DNA of 64,000 nucleotides from NCBI GenBank assembly GCA_049347715.1, contig CP186339.1, positions 1,240,001 to 1,304,000 on the forward strand, given 5' to 3'. Made by a program: the position numbers and the translations under genes. Positions 34,170 through 43,767 of this stretch are shown in pieces (position 1 is the first letter of the stretch; every line of letters starts with the position of its first letter). The notes under the pieces were generated by a model. It saw only the letters and a program-made list of their open reading frames with translations. It did not search any database and was not told the origin of the DNA. This stretch comes from Thalassotalea_B piscium_A (lineage in GTDB: Bacteria > Pseudomonadota > Gammaproteobacteria > Enterobacterales > Alteromonadaceae).

Positions 34170-35360
34170 TTGAATTTTAAATTTGAAGGTTTAAAAACCA
34201 CGTTATGGAGCGCACTTGCGCTATCATTAGCATTTATTATTACGTATTACTCTTTCAGTTACTGGCAAAGTAAAGTCAATTTGGTTGAACAAGTATTGCT
34301 TGGGCTTTTTCTGGTCTCAATCGTATTTTCTGCACAATTTAGTCGTAGTCGTTTTTCTCTGTTAACTGCTTTATGGGCGATTTATTATTTAGTTGAAAGT
34401 CAGTGGTTACCAGGAAAAGTATATTTTGATAACGCTAGCGAATGGGTGTATTTATCGGGGCTTTTTAGTCTGACTGTACTCGTATTTATTAAAGATAGAG
34501 GTTTGTTTTCTCTCCACGGTTTAGTACGGTTATTTATCATTATCGCGACAATATTATTAGCTAAAGCCTGGTTAATGATTAGCGCCGCGTTATTTACTTA
34601 TTTACAACCTTATCAATTACCCTATGTGAGTTTATTCTTTCTTACAATAGAGTTGCCTTTGTATTTGGCTGGGGCAGCAATATTATATAAAAGTATCAGT
34701 GCACCTAATTTACTGGTTGCCTCTTTTTTTACTACATTTGTCCTTTGGTCATTACTTTTCAAGCAACAGATTGAATTACCTTTAAGTGTTACAGTAACTA
34801 TAGTCTTGCTTCAGTATATTTTAGTTGTGGTGATTGACTCATATTATTTAGCTTATCGAGATGAATTAACCGGGTTGGCATCTAGACGGTCTTTAAATCA
34901 ATTAGCTTTATCTTTAAGTAGAAAGTATACGGTAGCCATGCTTGATATCGACCATTTTAAGAAATTTAATGATACGTATGGACATGATATTGGTGATCAA
35001 GTGTTGAAACTTGTTGCGGCTAAACTGGCGCAAGTTAAAAATGGTGGTCGAGTGTTTCGCTATGGTGGTGAAGAATTTACTCTTGTTTTCCCACGTAAAG
35101 AATCAGTAGAAATAATGGCTGAGCTAGAACGTTTAAGACAATCTATTGCTGACTATAAAATTACTATTCGTCACTCTGTACGTAAAACCAAAAAAGAGCG
35201 AGTGAATAAAAAGCCTAATGACTTGAAATCGGTGAGCGTTACAATTTCTATCGGTGTTGCAACAAGAGTAGCGAAAGAGAGCTTTGAACAAGCATTGAAG
35301 CGGGCAGATCAAGCATTATATCGAGCTAAAAAAGCTGGCCGTAATAAAGTCAGTAAATAG
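34170..35360 (+). CDS. Membrane-bound diguanylate cyclase (GGDEF)
   Basis: 396 residues with about six or seven N-terminal transmembrane helices (~15-220) and a C-terminal GGDEF domain. The domain is active-looking: DELTGLASRRSL, AMLDIDHFKKFNDTYGHDIG, VFRYGGEEFTLVF (GGEEF signature) and a C-terminal SIGVATRVAKESFEQAL. The inhibitory I-site (RxxD before GGEEF) is absent: KNGG takes its place, so c-di-GMP product inhibition is probably lacking. About 25 extra basic residues (RKTKKERVNKKPNDLK) are inserted before the last strand. TTG start with GAGGT nearby. It raises c-di-GMP in response to a membrane signal; the signal is unknown. Convergent with the next gene. Confidence 0.92.
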   Translation: MNFKFEGLKTTLWSALALSLAFIITYYSFSYWQSKVNLVEQVLLGLFLVSIVFSAQFSRSRFSLLTALWAIYYLVESQWLPGKVYFDNASEWVYLSGLFSLTVLVFIKDRGLFSLHGLVRLFIIIATILLAKAWLMISAALFTYLQPYQLPYVSLFFLTIELPLYLAGAAILYKSISAPNLLVASFFTTFVLWSLLFKQQIELPLSVTVTIVLLQYILVVVIDSYYLAYRDELTGLASRRSLNQLALSLSRKYTVAMLDIDHFKKFNDTYGHDIGDQVLKLVAAKLAQVKNGGRVFRYGGEEFTLVFPRKESVEIMAELERLRQSIADYKITIRHSVRKTKKERVNKKPNDLKSVSVTISIGVATRVAKESFEQALKRADQALYRAKKAGRNKVSK

Positions 35361-35393
35361 CGAACCATGTTGTTTATGTTTGGTTAAAAGATA

Positions 35394-35419
35394 CAAGGCA
35401 TAAACTAGGTTATGCCTTG
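35394..35419. terminator. Hairpin between the cyclase and NSS-transporter genes
   Basis: CAAGGCATA (35394-35402) pairs with TATGCCTTG (35411-35419), loop 8 nt. Sits between convergent stop codons; no marked T-run. Confidence 0.6.
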
Positions 35420-35436
35420 GAGTTAAGATTGACCCA

Positions 35437-36774
35437 TTAATTTAAAATAGCCACATTGACGAAAACGACACTTAATAACAAAGGGCAAACAAAGCGAATG
35501 TAATTTCCCCAAAGGGTTAGCCATTTACGGCCTTCTTGCAATGATTTGTCACGTAACTTATTACCTCGATTCCACATCCAGCCAACGACAAAAAAGTAGA
35601 ATAAACAACTTAGAGGTTGCAAGATCGTGGTCAACATTTGAATAACTAAAGCAAAAAGCTCGTCAAAGAAGATAATTAACAACATACTGGCACAAAAGAC
35701 GATAGCTGAAACTAACCAAGTCGATTTAGAACGGGTTAGTTTTTTATCTTCCATCAAATATGCAACGGGTACTTCTGTTGATGAAATGGTTGAGGTTAGG
35801 GCTGCAATTGATAATAAAGAGAAAAAAGCAACGGAAACCACTAATCCGATCGTCCCCATAGAATTAAATAATTCAGGTAAAATATTAAATATTAATTGTG
35901 CTTCACCTACCAGTTTACCGCCTTGAAAGACATCTTGACCTGCTGCATCAGCTACAAACAGGGCTGGAATAATCAGCAATCCGGCTAAAAAGGCAATGAA
36001 GGTATCTAATGCCGTTATTGATAACACTAATTTACCAATATCTTTTCCTTTCTTCATATATGAGCCATATACCATCATACCGCCAACACCAATGGACAGA
36101 GAGAAAAATGCTTGTCCCATTGCGGAAATAACTAATTTCGGGTTGGTTATTTGGCTAAAGTCTGGGATTAAATAAACCTCTAGTCCTTTCTCTGCACCCG
36201 GTTGATTTAAGATGTAAATAATTAAACTAATTAGCATAACTAATAACACAGGCATCAATCGAGCAGACCATTTCTCAATACCAGCATTGACACCTTGATG
36301 AATAATACCGGCGCCGAGTAAAATAAAGATTGGTGTAAATAGTAGATTCCGTTCAGTACTAGAGGTTGCTAACCAAAGGGCAATATCGTTTGCATTGCAA
36401 AGATAAGCTAAAGAAGACAAAGCATGTGCTAACATCCAGCCGGCTACAATCGTGTAGAAACTGAGCATCATAATTGCCCCACATAATCCGATTAAACCAG
36501 CTTTTCGGCCTAAGCTCTCGGAATAATCTTTGCAGGCATCGCCAAGGGCGGAAACAGGATTTTTTTGTGCTTGGTTACCGATATAAATTTCAGCATATAA
36601 AGCAGGCAAAGCTAAAAGTAATGTCACGACTAAATAAACGAATAAAAATGCGCCACCGCCATTATTCGCTGCTTGCGTGGGAAATCCCCAAATATTACCT
36701 AAACCAATGGCAGATCCTGCCGCGGCTAAAACAAACCCAATTCGGGAATGGAATGAATCTCTTGTTGTAGACAT
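35437..36774 (-). CDS. Sodium-dependent transporter, NSS/SNF family
   Basis: 445 residues, about eleven to twelve hydrophobic helices, as in LeuT-type neurotransmitter:sodium symporters. The family signature in TM1 is clear: GFVLAAAGSAIGLGNIWGFP, with the Na+-binding unwound glycines; TM6 and TM8 regions (AFFSLSIGVGGMMVYGSYM, SLLSIAALTSTISSTEVPVA) are recognisable. Substrate is probably an amino acid, but cannot be told from sequence. Bacterial members commonly have 11 helices. It is monocistronic on the minus strand, with a 206-bp AT-rich gap before the divergent metallohydrolase gene. Confidence 0.92.
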   Translation of the reverse strand: MSTTRDSFHSRIGFVLAAAGSAIGLGNIWGFPTQAANNGGGAFLFVYLVVTLLLALPALYAEIYIGNQAQKNPVSALGDACKDYSESLGRKAGLIGLCGAIMMLSFYTIVAGWMLAHALSSLAYLCNANDIALWLATSSTERNLLFTPIFILLGAGIIHQGVNAGIEKWSARLMPVLLVMLISLIIYILNQPGAEKGLEVYLIPDFSQITNPKLVISAMGQAFFSLSIGVGGMMVYGSYMKKGKDIGKLVLSITALDTFIAFLAGLLIIPALFVADAAGQDVFQGGKLVGEAQLIFNILPELFNSMGTIGLVVSVAFFSLLSIAALTSTISSTEVPVAYLMEDKKLTRSKSTWLVSAIVFCASMLLIIFFDELFALVIQMLTTILQPLSCLFYFFVVGWMWNRGNKLRDKSLQEGRKWLTLWGNYIRFVCPLLLSVVFVNVAILN

Positions 36775-36980
36775 ATAGTGTATTAATTATTTTTTTATTT
36801 GACCAAGAGCTTACCGAGATCAATAACGTTATGGAAGTATTTTTACGGTTACTAGGTCATATCAGGGCGAAATTTTAACTTATTGATAAAAAGGTGATAA
36901 TACTTGAACTGTAAATTATTACCCCCACATGAATAACATAGGTTAAAATACGATGATATAAACTTAGATAAAGGCTTGAT

Positions 36981-37625
36981 ATGTTGCAATACCAAATTAT
37001 CCCTGTTACTCCGTTCCAGCAAAACTGTACTTTATTTTGGTGTGACGAAACGATGCAAGCTGCTGTAGTTGATCCCGGCGGAGATGCCGACTTAATTATG
37101 AAAGCGATTGAACAGCATGGGTTAACGTTAACTAAAGTATTACTAACGCATGCGCATATCGACCATGCAGGGGCAACGAAAGCAATTTCAAGCCATTATG
37201 GCGTACCTATTGAAGGGCCACATAAAGAAGATCAATTTTGGATAGATTTGATCCCTGAGCAAAAAGAACGTTTTGGTTTTGAGCATGCTGAGCACTTCAC
37301 TACTGATCGTTGGTTAAACCAAGGGGACACTGTGACTTTTGGCAATGTTACCCTTGAAGTGTACTTTTGTCCGGGACATACGCCAGGTCATGTTGTCTTT
37401 TTCAATAGAGAGACAAAATTGGCGCAAGTGGGTGATGTCTTATTTAAAGGGTCGATAGGTCGTACCGATTTCCCTCGAGGAGATTACGATACACTTATTC
37501 ATTCAATCAAAAGCAACTTATTTCCACTAGGGGATGATGTGCGTTTTATTCCAGGCCATGGTCCTATGAGTACCTTTGGGGAAGAGCGACGGACTAACCC
37601 TTTTGTTGGCGAAAATGCTAGATAA
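36981..37625 (+). CDS. MBL-fold metallohydrolase, YcbL-like (glyoxalase II family)
   Basis: 214 residues, zinc metallo-beta-lactamase fold. All metal ligands are seen: LLTHAHIDHAGATKA (HxHxDH), FCPGHTPGHVVFF (His), QVGDVLFKGSIGR (Asp) and FIPGHGPMSTFGEE (His). Length and motifs match YcbL, a single-domain glyoxalase II-like hydrolase that lacks the C-terminal domain of GloB. Substrate probably S-lactoylglutathione or another thioester, inferred from family. Stands alone between a divergent transporter and the convergent cydC gene. Confidence 0.93.
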   Translation: MLQYQIIPVTPFQQNCTLFWCDETMQAAVVDPGGDADLIMKAIEQHGLTLTKVLLTHAHIDHAGATKAISSHYGVPIEGPHKEDQFWIDLIPEQKERFGFEHAEHFTTDRWLNQGDTVTFGNVTLEVYFCPGHTPGHVVFFNRETKLAQVGDVLFKGSIGRTDFPRGDYDTLIHSIKSNLFPLGDDVRFIPGHGPMSTFGEERRTNPFVGENAR

Positions 37626-37654
37626 AGTCTGTTCCGTATCCTTTAAAATGTACG

Positions 37655-39184
37655 TTATTGGGAATGATAGGTACTAGTTGCCAACAAGTGTGTATCTTGA
37701 TTATCTAAATTTAATGAGCTTGCCACTTTTAATTTCGCAGGAAATATATGTGAAGCAATTACAATGCATTTACGAGTGGCTAATTCATTAATAATCTCTA
37801 CAACCCTGTTCATATTACCTTGATCTAATCCTTCGAAAGGTTCGTCTAATAAGATAATAGAAGCTTTCGATAACATGGCTCGAGCGAGTCCAAGTCGTTT
37901 TAATTCTCCGCCAGAAAGTATTCGGCCTTTATTACCAACCCATTGGTCGAGATCATTGAGTTGCGTTAAATTAAGTTGCACTAAGGTCTCGAGCAATTTT
38001 GTGTCGGAGGCTTGAGGATCAGCAAGGGTCAAGTTATCTCGTAAGCTGGCAGAGAGGCAGTAAGGTTGTTGTTCTGTGTAAAGACAATCATCTAATATGG
38101 CATCTGTTAGTTTACCGTTGACTATTCGTTGCCCCAATGAGGGTAATAAGCCACTAATTGCTTGTAATAGTCGAGACTTACCAACACCTGAGCTACCTTG
38201 AATAAGTACCATAGCTCCTTTACTAAGTGATAATGAAACCCCATGATACTTAGCACCAGGAACGAGAATATGATTAAGGTCGAGTGTTTTTATGGTATCA
38301 GGGAATCGTTTTCTAGCTAATAGAGCCGAGTCATCTTTAAGAGGTTTAATACTATTAACATAATCGAGTAACCGGGTTTGACTATCAAAAATACGCCCGA
38401 ACCAATCGGGGGCGGCTAGCAATGCCATTGGAATTATTAGCACTAAAGGCGCAAATTCTAACGATGACGTTATAACAGCAAAAGTATAAGCAACCGCGGA
38501 TAAGGAAGCTATTAATAACAGTAATAATGCTCGTCGTTGATTGTTATGAATCTGATGGTTGCTCTGATAATAAGACGTTGCATCGGGGTGTTTAATCTCG
38601 TTATACATGTGCCAGATGGGTGCTGAATGAACATGTTGTTCAATTGCACATTCTAATGATTCTCGTTGTATCAGATGATTTTTAGCAAGTTGTAAGCTAC
38701 TGATGATTAAGTAAAAGTAGATAATAAAGCTAAGTAAAACAAAGCTAAGCCATAAGTTACTAAATAGCGGTAATTGCCAAAGGGTAAATAAGCTTAACAT
38801 TGCCATTGCTAAACAAGCTGCGGCATTTTGGTTAATCCAGCCTACCCAGATAGAGGCAAGAGCTTCTGTTTGAAAAGTGAGTTTATCGGTTTCGGTGCCT
38901 GAACTTAATGTTAAATGATTTTCCAGTTGAACAAATAAGTTAAGGCGTAGTTTAGCTAATAATGTTAATAAATGACTGTGCCCGGCCCACATTTCGCTAT
39001 AGCCGCTGGCGATACGAATTAAGGCGAGTGCTCGAATAATTACGGCTGGCAGCGCATAATTAAATCCAACGCCTGCAACGGCACAAGCGGCAATAAACCA
39101 TGCAGAAATTAATAAGATAGTTAATCCCGACAAACCATGGATGATAGCGAGTATTAAGGCAAGCCAAGGTGATTTTATTGGCAT
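37655..39184 (-). CDS. cydC: Thiol reductant ABC exporter subunit CydC
   Basis: Second half of the heterodimeric CydDC exporter, which moves glutathione/cysteine to the periplasm and is needed for cytochrome bd and c assembly. About 509 residues from ATG 39184: six membrane helices in the first ~310 residues, then an ATPase with Walker A IQGSSGVGKSRLLQ, signature LSGGELKRLGLARAML and Walker B ASIILLDEPFEGLD. ATG 39184 has AAGGGTG upstream and overlaps cydD by 10 bp; the longer reading from 39211 lacks a binding site. Last gene of cydA-cydB-cydX-cydD-cydC, the textbook order of the operon in E. coli-like organisms but all in a single block. Confidence 0.92.
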   Translation of the reverse strand: MPIKSPWLALILAIIHGLSGLTILLISAWFIAACAVAGVGFNYALPAVIIRALALIRIASGYSEMWAGHSHLLTLLAKLRLNLFVQLENHLTLSSGTETDKLTFQTEALASIWVGWINQNAAACLAMAMLSLFTLWQLPLFSNLWLSFVLLSFIIYFYLIISSLQLAKNHLIQRESLECAIEQHVHSAPIWHMYNEIKHPDATSYYQSNHQIHNNQRRALLLLLIASLSAVAYTFAVITSSLEFAPLVLIIPMALLAAPDWFGRIFDSQTRLLDYVNSIKPLKDDSALLARKRFPDTIKTLDLNHILVPGAKYHGVSLSLSKGAMVLIQGSSGVGKSRLLQAISGLLPSLGQRIVNGKLTDAILDDCLYTEQQPYCLSASLRDNLTLADPQASDTKLLETLVQLNLTQLNDLDQWVGNKGRILSGGELKRLGLARAMLSKASIILLDEPFEGLDQGNMNRVVEIINELATRKCIVIASHIFPAKLKVASSLNLDNQDTHLLATSTYHSQ

Positions 39185-40758
39185 GTTAGGACACCCTTGT
39201 CGATTAACCATTTTTGATCAAACCAGCTATCAGGTAACGTTTTATGAGACGCCCAGATAATAGATTTTGTTTTAAATAGCTCAATAATCAATTGTGCTAT
39301 TTGTTGATGTTGCTCATCAGTTAAATGAGCTGTTGGCTCATCTAATAGTAGCGTATCGGCATTTTGCAGTAAGACACGTGCTAGCGCTAGCCGTTGAGCT
39401 TCACCACCGGAGAGAGGCGGATGTTCTCCCATTTTTGTATCTAAACCATTCTCTAGCTGATGTAACCAAGTGGTTAATTCTACTTTTTCAAGTAGCGAGA
39501 GTAAGTCTTGATCTGTAATATTATGATCAAGTATCAAGTTATCACGAACTGAACCTGAGGTAATTACCGCATGTTGACTGAGTAACACACATTTACCTGG
39601 TAATTGATGACTGGCTTTCCTTAACCCCATTAATGCTTCAAGAAATATTGTTTTACCAGCACCAGAATCTCCTTTTAGTAGTACATGCTCGCCAGACGTT
39701 AAATTAAGATGTTCGGCATGTAAATGAGGTGTGTAAACATTAACATTTAACCAATGTACTGGAGTAAACACTATGTTATTTTTAGTTATTTCGTCTTTTT
39801 CTACAATAGGAAGAATAGCATCCGCTGCTGATTCTGCTTGTGCTTTTTGATGATAATGTTGTCCCAATGTTTTGAGCTCAGCGAAGATAAGCGGAGCAAT
39901 CAATAACAAGTATAAGCCATAGTTAAATGATAAGTTTGGACCAATGCTGAGCTCCCCTAAAAGGGTGAAACCAATAAAAACAGCAATTAAAGCGATAGCT
40001 ATCGTTGAAAAAAAGTCTAAAACTGAGCTTGATAAAAAAGCAATACTAACCACGCGCATTGTTCGTCGATTAAGTAGATTACTCGCATCATTCAAACGGG
40101 ATGATTCTCGTTGATGTTGGTTAAAGCTGGTCAGTAAAGTGAGAGCTTTGAGTCGGTCAACAAATAAACCTCCTAACCGTTCTAACGCTATAAAGTGTTG
40201 TTGGTGAAGTTCTGCGGCGCCTTTACCGACCAAAATCATAAATAAAGGTACAATAGGTAAAGTAATTAACAATATTATCGCGACAAAATAATTAATAGGA
40301 ATGATGGCGATAATAACAAAAATAGGGATAAGCCCAGAGAGCATTTTTTGTAATTGATACTGAGTAATAAATTGACTAATAGCTGGTATATGGGAGATCC
40401 ATACATGTTGCCAAAAATAGCTAGTATACTGTCTAGATAAAGCATGTTGGTGTTGATTGAGTTTGAGTTGAATGTCACTTTGTAGCGCTTTTTCAACTTT
40501 GCTTTGTAGCTGCTGGGCATATTTTTGAGATAAATACTTAGTTAGTATCCAACTCACGGCAGCTAACAGAAATGGGGAGATAAGTTGATCAACTAATATC
40601 GATTGCTCAACAATAAATATCCCCATAATTTGAGAAAAATACCAAAAACACACAACCTGACTAACAAAGGTTAGCGCTCTTAGACAAAGTAATACCGCTA
40701 AGTTTCCTTGGTACTGCTTTGTCAGCTTTGCTAGCCAATGTTGTGTGCTAGATGCCAT
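39175..40758 (-). CDS. cydD: Thiol reductant ABC exporter subunit CydD
   Basis: 527 residues, partner of CydC. Six predicted transmembrane helices (~18-300) followed by an ATPase domain: Walker A LLKGDSGAGKTIFLEAL, signature PLSGGEAQRLALARVLL and Walker B ADTLLLDEPTAHLTD. Start ATG 40758 lies two bases after the cydX stop codon, which shows tight coupling; the 3' end overlaps cydC. The overlap and spacing make one transcript for cytochrome bd structural subunits, the CydX subunit and the assembly exporter very likely. Confidence 0.93.
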   Translation of the reverse strand: MASSTQHWLAKLTKQYQGNLAVLLCLRALTFVSQVVCFWYFSQIMGIFIVEQSILVDQLISPFLLAAVSWILTKYLSQKYAQQLQSKVEKALQSDIQLKLNQHQHALSRQYTSYFWQHVWISHIPAISQFITQYQLQKMLSGLIPIFVIIAIIPINYFVAIILLITLPIVPLFMILVGKGAAELHQQHFIALERLGGLFVDRLKALTLLTSFNQHQRESSRLNDASNLLNRRTMRVVSIAFLSSSVLDFFSTIAIALIAVFIGFTLLGELSIGPNLSFNYGLYLLLIAPLIFAELKTLGQHYHQKAQAESAADAILPIVEKDEITKNNIVFTPVHWLNVNVYTPHLHAEHLNLTSGEHVLLKGDSGAGKTIFLEALMGLRKASHQLPGKCVLLSQHAVITSGSVRDNLILDHNITDQDLLSLLEKVELTTWLHQLENGLDTKMGEHPPLSGGEAQRLALARVLLQNADTLLLDEPTAHLTDEQHQQIAQLIIELFKTKSIIWASHKTLPDSWFDQKWLIDKGVLTCQ

Positions 40759-40759
40759 G

Positions 40760-40873
40760 TTATTTGTCTTCAGGAGGTCTATCCATGTCTTCAGTAGACT
40801 CTAACCAAAGGGCATTGATAATGCCAAATGAACAAGCAAGTAAGACACCTAATATCCAAGTAAAATACCACAT
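40760..40873 (-). CDS. cydX: Cytochrome bd subunit CydX
   Basis: 37-codon gene that is easy to miss: ATG 40873 to TAA 40760. The peptide starts MWYFTWILGVLLACSFG and continues as a single transmembrane helix through NALWLES, ending in the charged tail STEDMDRPPEDK. The MWYFxWILG opening and the following Trp-Leu-Glu are CydX hallmarks. CydX binds CydA and is needed for stable, active cytochrome bd. It is placed between cydB (11 bp upstream on the minus strand) and cydD (1 bp downstream), its usual position. The binding site is AAGGAATTTTGTT upstream of ATG. Confidence 0.93.
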   Translation of the reverse strand: MWYFTWILGVLLACSFGIINALWLESTEDMDRPPEDK

Positions 40874-40884
40874 AACAAAATTCC

Positions 40885-42021
40885 TTAATAAATAGTATGA
40901 GCTTTGTTTAAATCAGCTTGTTTAATACGACCGCGCATCACATAAAAACCATAGGCAGTGTAAGCTAAAACAAGTGGAACAAAAATACAGGCAACAATAA
41001 ACATGGTTTTTAAGGTGAGCAAACTTGAAGTTGCATCCCAAATTGTCAAACTTGATTGAGGCATAGTACTACTAGGCATTAAAAACGGGAACATTGAAAA
41101 GCCCGCGGTTAAAATGATACCGGTAATGCTTAATGCACTGCTGACAAAAGCTAAGCCACTTTTATTAGTTTTCGAGAAGAAAGCACATGAAAATGCACCA
41201 AGTATACCCATTGCCGGAGCTATCATCATCCATGGATACTGACCATAATTGTTTAGCCAAGCACCAGCTTCAACAGAAACTTCTTTATTTAAAGGGTTAC
41301 TTGTAGCAAATGTATTAAGCTCTGAAGTGATCACATAACCATCCACACCTAAAGAGAGATATACACCGGCTAAGATAAATAATAATGCGGTTACAAGTGA
41401 TAAAATGACAGAAACATTACGAGTACGATCATGTAATAACCCATCTGTTTTTAGTTGTAACCAACTTGCCCCATGATTTAATAGCATAGTCACTGAAACT
41501 AAACCGCTAATCAAAGCAAAAGGTGTTAATAAACCAAAAAATGTGCCTGTATAGGTAGGTTTTAACATATTATCGTAGTGAAAAGGTACGCCTAATAATA
41601 AGTTACCAAAAGCGACACCAAAAATAAGTGCGGGAATTATACCTCCAGCAAAAAGTGCCCAATCCCAACAATTACGCCATGTGGCATTATGTATTTTTCC
41701 TCGATAATCGAAACCTAATGGTCGCATCCATAAAGCCATTAAAGTTATGGCTAAGGCTACATAAAATCCTGAAAAAGCAGCGGCATAAATAAGCGGCCAA
41801 GCTGCAAAGATCGCACCACCGGCAGTTATAAACCAAACTTGATTACCATCCCAATGTGGACCTATGGTATTGATCATTACACGGCGTTCTTTATCGGTTT
41901 TACCCACAAGTGTAAGTAGAGCGCCAACACCAAGATCAAAGCCGTCAGTTACGGCAAAGCCTATTAATAGAATGCCAATGAGTACCCACCAAATAAGTCG
42001 TAGAACTTCATAATCGATCAT
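40885..42021 (-). CDS. cydB: Cytochrome bd ubiquinol oxidase subunit II
   Basis: 378 residues, same length as E. coli CydB, with about nine transmembrane helices. Opening MIDYEVLRLIWWVLIGILL and motifs TDGFDLGVGALLTLVGKTD, NTIGPHWDGNQVWFITAGGA and LMALWMRPLGFDYRG are the well-conserved N-terminal part. CydB supports the CydA heme centre. The ATG overlaps the cydA stop by 4 bp (ATGA), so translation is coupled. It precedes cydX by 11 bp. Confidence 0.96.
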   Translation of the reverse strand: MIDYEVLRLIWWVLIGILLIGFAVTDGFDLGVGALLTLVGKTDKERRVMINTIGPHWDGNQVWFITAGGAIFAAWPLIYAAAFSGFYVALAITLMALWMRPLGFDYRGKIHNATWRNCWDWALFAGGIIPALIFGVAFGNLLLGVPFHYDNMLKPTYTGTFFGLLTPFALISGLVSVTMLLNHGASWLQLKTDGLLHDRTRNVSVILSLVTALLFILAGVYLSLGVDGYVITSELNTFATSNPLNKEVSVEAGAWLNNYGQYPWMMIAPAMGILGAFSCAFFSKTNKSGLAFVSSALSITGIILTAGFSMFPFLMPSSTMPQSSLTIWDATSSLLTLKTMFIVACIFVPLVLAYTAYGFYVMRGRIKQADLNKAHTIY

Positions 42022-43607
42022 GATTGTGCTCCTTTAGAATCTAATTGGCTAAGCAATTCATCTTGTTTTCTTAACTCTTCTTGCTCTTGGGCTAACAAAG
42101 TAGGCCCTTTTTTGGCAAATTTTTGCATGAGATAGAAAGCAATAATAAACATGACAGTGTAAAACGAAGAATAAGCAATAATAGTGAAAAGTACATCAGC
42201 TTCGGATAAATTTGAAACGGAAGTATGTACAGGTAAAATTTCAGCAATTGACCATGGTTGACGACCATATTCTGCAACAAACCAACCTGCTTCACAGGCA
42301 ATCCAAGGTAGTGGTAATCCCCATAATGCCATTTTTAATAACCAGCGAGGCTGAGTAATTTGATGTTTAGTTGAGTAATAAAATGCAGCTAAAAAGATAA
42401 ACAACATTATAAAACCTGCAGCAACCATAATTCGGAAACTCCAAAACAAAGGAGCGACATTCGGAATTGAATAATCTACCGCTTTTTCAATAGCTTCTGG
42501 AGATGGGTTTGTTATGTCTTTAGTAAAAGGCTCTAATAATAAAGCGTAACCCATGTCTGCTTTATGTTTTTCAAATTGTGCTCGTTGTTGCGCCGTTGCA
42601 CTGCCGTCACGAACTTGGTCTATGACTTTATGAGCTTCAATGCCTGAAATAATTCTTTCTCTATGTCGATTGGCGTGATCATTAAGTCCTTCAACTTCTT
42701 CATCAAGAGAACGTGTAGCAATTAATCCCATTAACCAAGGTATCCTTACTGCATAATCAACGGTTTTAGTCTCGTCATTAGGGATACCAAAAAGTGTGAA
42801 AGATGCTGGGGCTGGCTGGGTTTCATATTCCGCTTCAACCGCCGCGAGTTTAACCTTTTGCACATCACCTAATTCATAACCACTTTCATCGCCTAGAATA
42901 ATAACTGAAAATACAGACGCTAAACCAAAACTTGCAGCAATGGCAAATGAACGGCGTGCAAATGGAATTTCTTTTTTCTTCAATAAGTAATAGCTAGAAA
43001 TTGCTAATATGAACATTGAACCTGTGACATAACCAGCTGAAACAGTGTGAACAAATTTAACTTGAGCGACAGGGTTGAATAATAACTCAACAAAACTTGT
43101 CATCTCCATTCTCATTGACTCTACATTGAATTCAGCACCAACAGGATATTGCATCCAACCGTTAGCAATTAAAATCCAAAGTGCGGATAAATTGGAACCT
43201 AAAGCAACTAACCAAGTTGCACCTAAATGCTTCACCTTAGACATTTTGTCCCAACCAAAAAAGAACAAGCCAACAAAGGTAGATTCAAGGAAAAAAGCCA
43301 TTAGGGCTTCTATAGCAAGAGGGGCACCGAAGATATCTCCAACGTAGTGTGAATAGTATGACCAGTTCATCCCGAACTGAAATTCCATGGTAAGTCCAGT
43401 TGCGACACCTATTGCGAAGTTGATGCCGAATAATTTACCCCAAAATTTGGTCATTTGTTTGTAAATATCTTTCCCTGTCATTACATAGACTGATTCCATA
43501 ATGGCTAATAGAAAACTTAGACCTATGGTTAGCGGGACAAATATAAAGTGAAACATAGCCGTAAGGGCAAACTGAAACCGTGAGAGTTCAACTAAGGTTT
43601 CGTTCAT
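42018..43607 (-). CDS. cydA: Cytochrome bd ubiquinol oxidase subunit I
   Basis: 529 residues; the heme-bearing, quinol-oxidising subunit of the bd-type terminal oxidase, which works at low oxygen and withstands NO and sulfide in known bacteria. Heme ligands are readable: H20 in FHFIFVPLTIG (counterpart of E. coli H19), the FVHTVSAGYVTG histidine (H186-type) and FWSFRIMVAAGF (M393-type). The Q-loop (QKVKLAAVEAEYETQPAP onward) is long, of the L-subfamily, with the conserved Lys and Glu. Strong binding site AAGGATAAGAAGA. A -24/-12-like element lies 145-158 bp upstream, and a divergent sigma-54 activator is 627 bp away. Confidence 0.97.
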   Translation of the reverse strand: MNETLVELSRFQFALTAMFHFIFVPLTIGLSFLLAIMESVYVMTGKDIYKQMTKFWGKLFGINFAIGVATGLTMEFQFGMNWSYYSHYVGDIFGAPLAIEALMAFFLESTFVGLFFFGWDKMSKVKHLGATWLVALGSNLSALWILIANGWMQYPVGAEFNVESMRMEMTSFVELLFNPVAQVKFVHTVSAGYVTGSMFILAISSYYLLKKKEIPFARRSFAIAASFGLASVFSVIILGDESGYELGDVQKVKLAAVEAEYETQPAPASFTLFGIPNDETKTVDYAVRIPWLMGLIATRSLDEEVEGLNDHANRHRERIISGIEAHKVIDQVRDGSATAQQRAQFEKHKADMGYALLLEPFTKDITNPSPEAIEKAVDYSIPNVAPLFWSFRIMVAAGFIMLFIFLAAFYYSTKHQITQPRWLLKMALWGLPLPWIACEAGWFVAEYGRQPWSIAEILPVHTSVSNLSEADVLFTIIAYSSFYTVMFIIAFYLMQKFAKKGPTLLAQEQEELRKQDELLSQLDSKGAQS

Positions 43608-43749
43608 TCTTCTTATCCTTTTGTTATGTGAATTTTATTTATAGATTAAATCTCAAGTAAGATTTAACTAGTTATAGATAAAAGTTACGATTAAAAATGA
43701 ATCAATATTAGTGCAAAGTCGCCTAACAACTTGATTGCTTTACAACTAT

Positions 43750-43767
43750 TAGCACTTACTATGCCAA
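43750..43767 (-). promoter_or_regulatory. Candidate sigma-54 (-24/-12) promoter of cydABXDC
   Basis: On the minus strand the sequence reads TTTGGCATAGTAAGTGCTAA: GG (43765-43764) and GC (43753-43752) with exactly 10 bases between, and nine of twelve consensus positions of TGGCACGN4TTGCW match. The start would be near 43740, giving a ~133-nt leader before the cydA ATG. The divergent gene encodes a sigma-54 activator, which strengthens the call. Confidence 0.6.
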
